From the NCBI GenBank assembly GCA_018648945.1, contig JABGQJ010000152.1, positions 667 through 13,108 of the forward strand: a stretch of 12,442 bases of DNA, read 5' to 3'. Positions 6,652 through 12,442 of the stretch are shown one piece after another. Position 1 is the first letter of the stretch. Each line of letters starts with the position of its first letter. The translations under genes were made by a program, and so were the position numbers. A model generated the notes under the pieces. That model made no database searches. It saw only the letters and a list, made by a program, of their open reading frames with translations, and was not told the DNA's origin. This DNA is from Victivallales bacterium. GTDB taxonomy: Bacteria; Verrucomicrobiota; Lentisphaeria; Oligosphaerales; Lenti-02.

Positions 6652-8273
6652 TCTTCGCTCCCTGCCGCTCGTCATAGATATTGGTCTGGAGCCGCCCGAA
6701 CCCACCGATCTTGAACTCCGCCTTGCCGAAGTTCTCGCTTTCGCCCTTCAGCACCCCGTCCTGCACGCCAGCCAGCCCGATGGTCACGCTGCCCCCCTCC
6801 CGGAAAATGCCCTGCACATCGCCAGCGTTCCGGCGCGCGCGTTCCCGGTTGTCCTCGCGGAAGAGAACCAACGCCACCCGGGCCAGCGGAATTTTCAGCT
6901 CCGCATAGGGGCTCTTCACAGTCATCTCGCCGTCCTTGATCGCGAGCAACTCACCCGTCACCTTGTCCCCGTTCGCGAACTGGATCTGATCCTCTTTGGC
7001 ACCCGAGTTCTCCTCCTCTTCCTCGTTCCCACCCGTGCTGATCTTCCCATCCCAAGGCAGCACCTGGATATTGCGGATGCGATGCTGGTTGCGGTTGGTA
7101 TAGAAGACGAGTCCCGTGCCAGCATCCTCAAGTCCCACAGGATCGGCCCACTGCCGAATCAGAGTGCCGTCCATCAGAATCGCCACGGTCTTCCCCTTCC
7201 GGTCCACACAGACCGACACGCGAGCCTTGCGCTTGCCGGCCAGGACCGGGGCATGATGCCCACCCAAGCCGTTGGAGGAGTTCTTGGAGCGACGGTTGAG
7301 GCTCACGTAGTTGCCCTGAATCCCCAGCTGATAGCCGGGGCCGTGGTAGGTATCGAACTTGCTGGCGAAGAGCCCCATGGTCAGATACACCTGCCCCTTC
7401 CAGGCAAGGTCGAACTCGATTCGCGCCCGGTCGGGCAACTTCACATCCCGCCCCAGACTGCCATTGTTCTGCTTCGCGTAGAGAGCCCCTTTCCTGAACT
7501 CCCAGGCCTCCTTGCTGTTGCCCTTGGTCCACTCCTCCAGGCTGTTGGGCCCGCTGTAGTAGACACTGGCGACCGGCTTCGACGGGCGCATACTGGCCAA
7601 CATCTGGCTCTTCAGCGTCAGTCGCCCCGCATAGACCGTGTCCAGCAGCATCGTCGTCGCATCCATGGACACGATCTTCCCCCGCAACGTGTCGCCATTG
7701 GTCAGCCCCAGAGTCACCTGGTCGGCAACCGCGCGCAAGGGCGGGGCCGTGCGCAAATCCACCCCCATCACGTTCTTGGCGGCAAAATGGACGCTCCCCT
7801 CCACATCCCCGTGCTGCCACACCAGCTCCTCGGGGGAGAGCGACTCCAACGTGCCGGACAGCGCGTCCCCGTTCAGGAACTCAAGGCGGTCTGGCTTCAG
7901 CTCCGCGCCCTTGGCCGGATCGCCGGTCTTCGTCCGGTCCGCCGGTTCGGGCACGGCGATGACCTTCGGCTGGTCGGGCTTGCCTGCGGCATCGCCGCCG
8001 AAGATATCCTCCAGATTCAGCTCCGCGAGGCAGGTATGCGCCATACTCAGCGCCAGGGCGGTGGCAAAAAACGTCCGCATGGTCGGGTGTGTCCTCGTTC
8101 TCTCAGCGTTCGTAGATAGGCAGGAAACGATAGTTCAGAGCCAAGGACAGGAGTGATGCCGAGGTACAGAAGGTGGCCCCATTGTTGCCGTTCATGGACC
8201 CATCGGCCTGCTGTGACTGCTTCAGGCGTTTGACATTCCGGTCGTTCCATTCGCGCCAGTAGGCAATATCTGT
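6442..8273 (-). repeat. Tandem duplication, copy 1 (about 1832 bp)
   Basis: This unit holds the 3' end of P (from 8273), the 22-bp spacer, all of A1, and the first 70 codons of the X-type gene now part of the chimera. It abuts copy 2 directly. Both ends are marked by CTGGA (8274-8278 in P, 6442-6446 at the junction). The ancestral breakpoint sequences in P and X share the 7 bases GTCTGGA on the + strand, which suggests a microhomology-mediated tandem duplication. The gene order within it matches copy 2 exactly. Confidence 0.85.
6629..8080 (-). CDS. Exported jelly-roll/NGD-repeat protein, paralogue A1
   Basis: A 483-aa product starting at the ATG at 8078-8080, 22 bp after the stop of P, with a GAGGA about 11 nt upstream. 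Residues 1 to about 19 (MRTFFATALALSMAHTCLA) are a signal peptide. The architecture is the same as A2: two NGD motifs (FLNGDALSGTLESL; LTNGDTLRGKIVSM), then a jelly-roll domain (YYSGPNSLEEW, RIEFDLAWKGQVYLTMGLF, KTVAILMDGTLIRQW). An acidic Gly/Glu/Asn linker follows, then two more motifs (FANGDKVTGELLAI; FREGGSVTIGLAGV). Its C-terminus (acidic, ending DEEDW) overlaps the start of the chimera. Differences from A2 cluster in the N-terminal linker (about residues 20-66) and in the acidic linker; the NGD motifs and jelly-roll core are well kept, which suggests purifying selection on both copies. The likely role is a periplasmic or surface binding protein. Confidence 0.85.
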   Translation of the reverse strand: MRTFFATALALSMAHTCLAELNLEDIFGGDAAGKPDQPKVIAVPEPADRTKTGDPAKGAELKPDRLEFLNGDALSGTLESLSPEELVWQHGDVEGSVHFAAKNVMGVDLRTAPPLRAVADQVTLGLTNGDTLRGKIVSMDATTMLLDTVYAGRLTLKSQMLASMRPSKPVASVYYSGPNSLEEWTKGNSKEAWEFRKGALYAKQNNGSLGRDVKLPDRARIEFDLAWKGQVYLTMGLFASKFDTYHGPGYQLGIQGNYVSLNRRSKNSSNGLGGHHAPVLAGKRKARVSVCVDRKGKTVAILMDGTLIRQWADPVGLEDAGTGLVFYTNRNQHRIRNIQVLPWDGKISTGGNEEEEENSGAKEDQIQFANGDKVTGELLAIKDGEMTVKSPYAELKIPLARVALVLFREDNRERARRNAGDVQGIFREGGSVTIGLAGVQDGVLKGESENFGKAEFKIGGFGRLQTNIYDERQGAKNDDEEDW

Positions 8274-9125
8274 CTGGAACAAGGCCTGGGCGGCGTAGTA
8301 CAGCGAGTAGTGGTAGTAGTGGTTGCTGACAGACGAACCCGAGTTTCCTTTGAACCACTGCAGGGTTCGGACGAGCTCTTTGGCCTGATACCGTCGTGCC
8401 AGGGCGTAGACCAGCATGCCAATGGCGGCCCGCGGAGCGTTCGGGCCGCTGGCGCTAGTGTAGCCGAAGCCGCCTTCGGGGCAGGCGCAGCTGGTGTAGT
8501 ACTTCACGCCGCGCTCGATGGCCTTCTCGGGCACCGCCACTCCCGCGTTCTGCGCCGCGAACAACGCCACCATGCACGCTCCCGAGACGGTCGTGTCCGC
8601 ATCGTTGCTGCCGGGGTTGTACCGCCAGGCGCCATAGGCGTTGCTCTTCTGCGACGAGAGAATCAGCCCGACAGCCTTCTCCAAGGCCGGGCCGATGCGG
8701 TCGTCCTGGACCACCCCGTATGCCTCGGCCAGGGCAAGAGTCGCGAAGCCATGGTTGTACATGGAGCTGCCGATGTAGCCGTTTGTCTTGTTCTGTCCCT
8801 TGATGATCGCCCCCACGCACCGTTTGATGTTGTCCGCATAGGGGCCAAAGCTCGGATCCTCACCATGGGCCAGCATCGCCAGCATCGCCAGCCCAATGAC
8901 CCCCGGTTGCCTGCCATAGTTGTCTGGCCAGCCGCCGTTCTTGTCCTGTTTGGCAGCCAGGTACTTCAGGCCCCTCTGGTAGATCCGCTCCACCTCCGCA
9001 GGGACCGGATCGCCGACCGTCTCGAAGAGAGACTGGGCCTGGACGGCCTCCGTTCCGACCAGCAGCAAAATGGCCAACCCAGCCCAAAGGAACCGGGGGG
9101 TCCAACCGCACACCCGCCTACTCAT
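8103..9125 (-). CDS. Exported prenyltransferase/squalene-oxidase-repeat (alpha/alpha-toroid) protein P
   Basis: A 340-aa product. I place the start at the ATG at 9123-9125, because it gives a clean signal peptide (MSRRVCGWTPRFLWAGLAIL, then LLVGTEAVQAQ) and follows GGAGG; the longer start at 9200 would put 25 residues ahead of it. The start overlaps the stop of the preceding gene by 8 bp. The mature protein has about five helical-hairpin repeats marked by QW-like motifs: KQDKNGGWPDN, GQNKTNGYIGS, SQKSNAYGAWRYN, CACPEGGFGYTS and KQSQQADGSMNG. Near residue 176 a DADTTVSG segment sits where cyclases have DxDD, but the last Asp is replaced by Thr. Together with export, this argues against a terpene cyclase and for a structural or binding role. 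Similar exported toroid proteins occur next to DUF4175-like genes in planctomycetes. Its last 56 codons were copied into the chimera. Confidence 0.85.
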   Translation of the reverse strand: MSRRVCGWTPRFLWAGLAILLLVGTEAVQAQSLFETVGDPVPAEVERIYQRGLKYLAAKQDKNGGWPDNYGRQPGVIGLAMLAMLAHGEDPSFGPYADNIKRCVGAIIKGQNKTNGYIGSSMYNHGFATLALAEAYGVVQDDRIGPALEKAVGLILSSQKSNAYGAWRYNPGSNDADTTVSGACMVALFAAQNAGVAVPEKAIERGVKYYTSCACPEGGFGYTSASGPNAPRAAIGMLVYALARRYQAKELVRTLQWFKGNSGSSVSNHYYHYSLYYAAQALFQTDIAYWREWNDRNVKRLKQSQQADGSMNGNNGATFCTSASLLSLALNYRFLPIYER

Positions 9126-12100
9126 CGGCCGCCTCCACCTTCTTGAAGAACTTCTCCAGAAGCCCTCTGTATTCCACCGGGAAATCGGCGGGAGCCACAT
9201 CGGTCACACTGTCGCCGCCACGCGCGGCGTTGCCACCGGACCCGAGGCCACCGGGAACGTTGCCCCCAGGCCCCCCAAATGGCCCGCCAGCGGTGGAGCC
9301 GCCGCCGGACGCACCGGCCCCGGCTCCCATCCCCATCTGCAGCCCCATCTGCTGGGCCATCATGGCCATCATCCCCTGGCCCTGGCCCTGGCTCTGGCTG
9401 GAACTGCCGTCAAACAGGCTGGCCAGCAACTCGATGGCGGTGCTCATGTCCGCCCGCACTTCGCGACCCGTATTGGGTTCGCGCAGATCAACTCCCGCCT
9501 GCTCCATCAGGCCCTGTGCATCCTCGATGGTGTTTCTGGCTTCGGACAGCCGCAGCTTCTTGGCCAGCTCACCAACCGTTCGGCCAAGTTCCGACTCCGC
9601 CACGGCAAGCCGTTCAGCTTGGTCGTCGTAATCCTTGATCTGGGCTTTCTCGGCGTCCAGCCCCTTGGTGTCCCGGCGCAGCTGGTCCTGATTCTTCATG
9701 GCCTTCATCAGAGCAAGCATGAACTCCATGGCCTCCTCTGACATCTCGCCGCCGCCGCCCCCCCCGCCACCGCCGCCGTCATCCTTCTTGCTGTCGAGCA
9801 TCTCGGCCCACTCGTCAAACGACTTGGCCCAACGCTGTACCTCGACCGTCGCCTGGGACAGGCGGTTGCCCGCGATGGCGACGATGGTCTTCGGCATCTC
9901 TTCGTCGAGCTTGGCCTTCTCCATGCCCTCCACCACCTTGCCGTACTTCTCAATCCCCGTGTTCTCCAGGCAACGTTGGATCTCGAACTGGACGGAGAAC
10001 GCCAGCTTCTGGGTGGTGCCCTGACTCTTCGACAAGCCCTCGACGCGGTTGGCAAGCAGTGCGGGAAGATCCGCCCCAGCCATGCCGATGGTCTTGGGAA
10101 ACAGCTCCTGCAACGCGCCGCTCATCTGTCGTTCCCGGTCGGCCAGCGCGCGGAGACGGGCCGCCATGTTGAGTACCGCGAACTGCTCCAGCGACTCGCC
10201 CATTTCCTGCGCCGCCTTCTTGAGCGCTTCCAGCGCCTTCTTCTGTGCCTCGATGGCCTTCTCCAAGTTCTCGCGGCGCTGCTGCTGCGATTGGCTGGCC
10301 TGGGCCAGCGACTGGGAGGCCTCCGGCAGCATCTCGCTCGACACCGCCTGGACCGCGTCCATGATCTCGGTCCATTCCTTCAGAACATCACTCGGGAACG
10401 CCTCGTTCTGCGTGGCTGCGGCCAGCAGCTCGGCAGCCTTCTTGGCCATCTCTTGCCAGTCCTTCACCGCCTCCTTCTCCAAGTCCGCTTGCTTGCTCAG
10501 CTCACGCTGAGCCTCGGCGGACCTCAGCTCCTCGTCGGTCATCTTCGCCAACTGCTCGTTGTCGAAGAGCTGCTGCGCCTCGCGCAACGCGGCTTCCTCC
10601 ATGAGATTGCGCAGGGCCTCCAACCGGTTCTGCACGAGCCGGGCATGGTCCTCTGGAGTCAGAATGCCGATGGTGAATACCTGGGACTCGCTGAAGGCTC
10701 GCCCAGGCTTGTAGTCGACCACCTTCGAACGGAGCTCCACGCGGCTTCCGGCCGGGATACCCAGGCGCTTTGGAGAGAACTGGAACTCGCCACGCCACTC
10801 GGTCAGGTCCGGCGCCCCCTTGCCGATTCCACGCCGACCGGATGCAGTGGGGACGGCGCCCTTCCTCGGCGCGTCCGCTGGGAAAACGTCCCAGGAGACC
10901 TCCACCGTCTTGATGCCAAAGTCATCCTCGGCCCGGGGCTCCAACGTCAGCACTTCGTCCTCCAGGATAACCGCACCCGGGGACGCGCCGTGTGCCTGGG
11001 TCGTCGGCGGTTCGTCGACGATGACCTCCATCTCCACCTGATAGGGTTCCGGTGGCTGCAAACCGTTCACGTCACACCAGTGCAGAACCCCGCCTGACAG
11101 GGCCCCAACCGGCATGGGTGCCGAGGAGAACGCCCGCCCCTTCACCTGGAGACCAGAAGCCCCCTCGGTGCCGACGAGCCGCGCCTCGCGCAGAGGATTG
11201 AGGGTCCGTCCCTGAAGCGATACCTTGCTTCCCGCCACCAGACGCGGACGTTCGCGAGCGCACTCCACGGTCTTGTCCGGACGTTCGAGATAGCTTGGGA
11301 AGGTCACGTCGCCAACGAGTTCCAGCAACGCAGGCCGAGCCACGGGCTCGATCAGGACCGAGGCACCGGTGTCCCCGAGTCGCACCTTCAGTCGTGCATC
11401 TTGCGTGATGCCGGGCAGCTCGAGCGTGGTCGCCCCTCCCGTCATGTCGGCTGACTTGCCATCGCCTCTGCCCAGGCGGTAGCGCAGACTCTCCGGCTGC
11501 CAGCGGCTCTGGTCGGCCAGGCGCACCGGCACCGTGAAGGGCTCCCCTCGGGCAACCCGCCTGGATGGCGGCAAAGGCGCGAGCTGGGCGAAGGTGTAGC
11601 GGGGGATGCGGGCCCAGGGGCGCATGAAGCGGGAAATCCCATTCCGCACCAGCTCCGGCTCCACGGCCGCGCCGACCACCAGGATCAGCAGGATGGCACC
11701 GGCCCGCTTGGCATACATCCACAGTCGGTTGGTGGGGATCGCTTCCCGGAAATCGCGCTCGTGGCAACGCTTGGCGACCTGCCGGACGGCAGCTGCACGA
11801 AGGCTCTCGGAGATGCCTTCCTGGGAACCCCCGTCCTTGGACAACTCCACCACCCCGCGCAGAGAGTCGCCCAAATCGGGGTAGTGGTGCTCGATGCGCC
11901 GAATCGTGGCAAAGGGGTCGCGCAGACGACGCAGGTGGTGCACCACCCACCGGGCAACGAACCACCCCATGCCGCCGAGACCGGCCAGCAGGAACACGCC
12001 GCGCACGAGCCCCGGCGTCGTCCACACCCGTTCCACAAGCAAGAATGGCACGAAGACGGCGAAGAGGGCGAAAACCAAGCCAGCAATGGCGAGGAACACC

Positions 12101-12180
12101 GCCACCCGGCTGTCTTTTCTCTCCGCCGACTCGAATTTGCCCGAGAGTTCCTCGGGCAGGCGCGCAGGTTGATTTCTCAT
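9118..12180 (-). CDS. DUF4175-like large membrane protein with periplasmic coiled coil
   Basis: A 1020-aa product from the ATG at 12178-12180, with GGAG upstream; an ATG at 12234 would add 18 residues and cannot be excluded. Membrane segments lie at residues about 26-48, 58-80 and 156-175. Between the last two is a family hallmark, RRIEHHYPDLGDSLRGVVEL. Residues about 190-500 are Ig-like beta domains (LVGDVTFPSYLERP; DEVLTLEPRAEDDFGIKTVE). Residues about 505-695 form a long Glu/Lys/Gln-rich coiled coil. Ten consecutive glycines (9748-9777) precede a second helical region (EEAMEFMLALMKAMKNQDQL). The C-terminal 100 residues are low complexity: Gln-Gly repeats, Met/Gln runs, then Gly/Pro-rich. 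The family is known from alphaproteobacteria and planctomycetes, often beside MoxR/VWA genes, but has no assigned reaction. As first gene of the visible operon it may anchor the exported partners at the inner membrane. Confidence 0.85.
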   Translation of the reverse strand: MRNQPARLPEELSGKFESAERKDSRVAVFLAIAGLVFALFAVFVPFLLVERVWTTPGLVRGVFLLAGLGGMGWFVARWVVHHLRRLRDPFATIRRIEHHYPDLGDSLRGVVELSKDGGSQEGISESLRAAAVRQVAKRCHERDFREAIPTNRLWMYAKRAGAILLILVVGAAVEPELVRNGISRFMRPWARIPRYTFAQLAPLPPSRRVARGEPFTVPVRLADQSRWQPESLRYRLGRGDGKSADMTGGATTLELPGITQDARLKVRLGDTGASVLIEPVARPALLELVGDVTFPSYLERPDKTVECARERPRLVAGSKVSLQGRTLNPLREARLVGTEGASGLQVKGRAFSSAPMPVGALSGGVLHWCDVNGLQPPEPYQVEMEVIVDEPPTTQAHGASPGAVILEDEVLTLEPRAEDDFGIKTVEVSWDVFPADAPRKGAVPTASGRRGIGKGAPDLTEWRGEFQFSPKRLGIPAGSRVELRSKVVDYKPGRAFSESQVFTIGILTPEDHARLVQNRLEALRNLMEEAALREAQQLFDNEQLAKMTDEELRSAEAQRELSKQADLEKEAVKDWQEMAKKAAELLAAATQNEAFPSDVLKEWTEIMDAVQAVSSEMLPEASQSLAQASQSQQQRRENLEKAIEAQKKALEALKKAAQEMGESLEQFAVLNMAARLRALADRERQMSGALQELFPKTIGMAGADLPALLANRVEGLSKSQGTTQKLAFSVQFEIQRCLENTGIEKYGKVVEGMEKAKLDEEMPKTIVAIAGNRLSQATVEVQRWAKSFDEWAEMLDSKKDDGGGGGGGGGGEMSEEAMEFMLALMKAMKNQDQLRRDTKGLDAEKAQIKDYDDQAERLAVAESELGRTVGELAKKLRLSEARNTIEDAQGLMEQAGVDLREPNTGREVRADMSTAIELLASLFDGSSSQSQGQGQGMMAMMAQQMGLQMGMGAGAGASGGGSTAGGPFGGPGGNVPGGLGSGGNAARGGDSVTDVAPADFPVEYRGLLEKFFKKVEAADE
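9748..9777 (-). repeat. Polyglycine tract with an 8-base homopolymer
   Basis: Ten consecutive Gly codons within the DUF4175-like gene, including a run of eight C on the + strand (9758-9765). The tract joins the coiled coil to a second helical segment and is flanked by acidic residues. It is a flexible linker and a possible replication-slippage site. Confidence 0.8.
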
Positions 12181-12442
12181 CGTCCGAAATTCTCCCAAGC
12201 TCTGGGCACCCGCCACGGACTTGCCGCCGCCCACTCTCTCTCCGGATAGCGCCCCGTCGCCAGCACGCGCGAGGGCCCGGAAAGGCGGAAAAAGCGGGTC
12301 TTCTCCCTAATCGGTAACGGTGACGGTTCCGACAGGACTGCGACTGGTCTTCCACGCGCTGGGCGTGCAGGCAGCGGGGAGGCGGTTTTGTGCCCTCGGC
12401 ATGTGGTTGGCATTGGCACGTAAGGAAAAGGGCTGGTAGACG
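12181..12442. other. Leader region upstream of the operon; no gene identified
   Basis: This 262-bp stretch lies ahead of the first minus-strand gene. Short open frames cross it, but none has recognisable protein character or a convincing ribosome-binding site. I looked on the minus strand for -35/-10 pairs and found no candidate better than chance, and saw no strong hairpin. It may carry the operon promoter, or the operon may continue upstream beyond the window edge. Confidence 0.4.

Noticed and set aside
6434..8119. Long + strand open frame (561 codons) opposite A1, with a similar one opposite A2 (5241-6287)
   Set aside because: Both are antisense shadows. Their similarity to each other only reflects the duplication of the real minus-strand genes.
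4613..8273. Duplication caused by an insertion sequence or transposon
   Set aside because: No transposase, terminal inverted repeats or target-site duplications were seen at either edge; only a 7-base shared sequence marks the breakpoints.
11072..12355. Minus-strand open frame of 427 codons overlapping the DUF4175-like gene
   Set aside because: It is in another frame of the same strand, rich in Arg/Gly/Pro/Ala, with no membrane or domain pattern; the DUF4175-like frame explains the region.

Overview
This is a GC-rich, gene-dense stretch of bacterial chromosome. By eye it resembles a member of the PVC/FCB-neighbour group, most likely Planctomycetota or a relative such as Verrucomicrobiota/Kiritimatiellota. 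That placement is inferred from the gene families: a PQQ-type beta-propeller protein, a DUF4175-like giant membrane protein, a secreted squalene-cyclase-repeat protein, and exported jelly-roll and HEAT/TPR proteins. No RNA gene, CRISPR array, insertion sequence or phage gene was seen.

Layout. The left end (3-941, + strand) is the 3' part of a secreted-type beta-propeller protein that enters from outside the window. It converges, 14 bp apart, on a long minus-strand gene train covering 12180 down to 956. In transcription order the train is: (1) a 1020-aa DUF4175-like membrane/coiled-coil protein; (2) an exported alpha/alpha-toroid (prenyltransferase/squalene-oxidase repeat) protein, here P; (3) an exported jelly-roll protein, A1; (4) a 126-aa chimera; (5) a second jelly-roll protein, A2; (6) an exported protein of unknown family, X; (7) an exported HEAT/TPR repeat protein; (8) a TIM-barrel, glycosidase-like protein without a signal peptide. 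Neighbouring genes overlap or are 22-28 bp apart, so they probably form one operon with translational coupling. The 262 bp upstream of the first gene hold no gene and no promoter I could defend.

The main discovery is a tandem duplication of about 1.83 kb inside the operon (copy 1 6442-8273, copy 2 4613-6441). The ancestral order was P-A-X. One breakpoint lay near the 3' end of P and the other in the 5' third of X, at a shared 7-base stretch. The duplication therefore made a second A gene and, at the junction, a new in-frame gene. Its product has the signal peptide and first 70 residues of X joined to the last 56 residues of P. The copies have diverged (the two A proteins are roughly 84% identical by hand count), yet A1, A2 and the chimera all remain open and keep their start/stop overlaps. 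The X-derived part of the chimera is far less diverged from X than the rest of the repeat, which suggests later gene conversion.

Working together: six or seven products carry signal peptides or membrane segments, so the operon probably builds or remodels an envelope or surface structure whose biochemical role is unknown. The jelly-roll proteins carry four copies of an NGD-type beta motif around a concanavalin-like domain, which suggests a binding or scaffold role.
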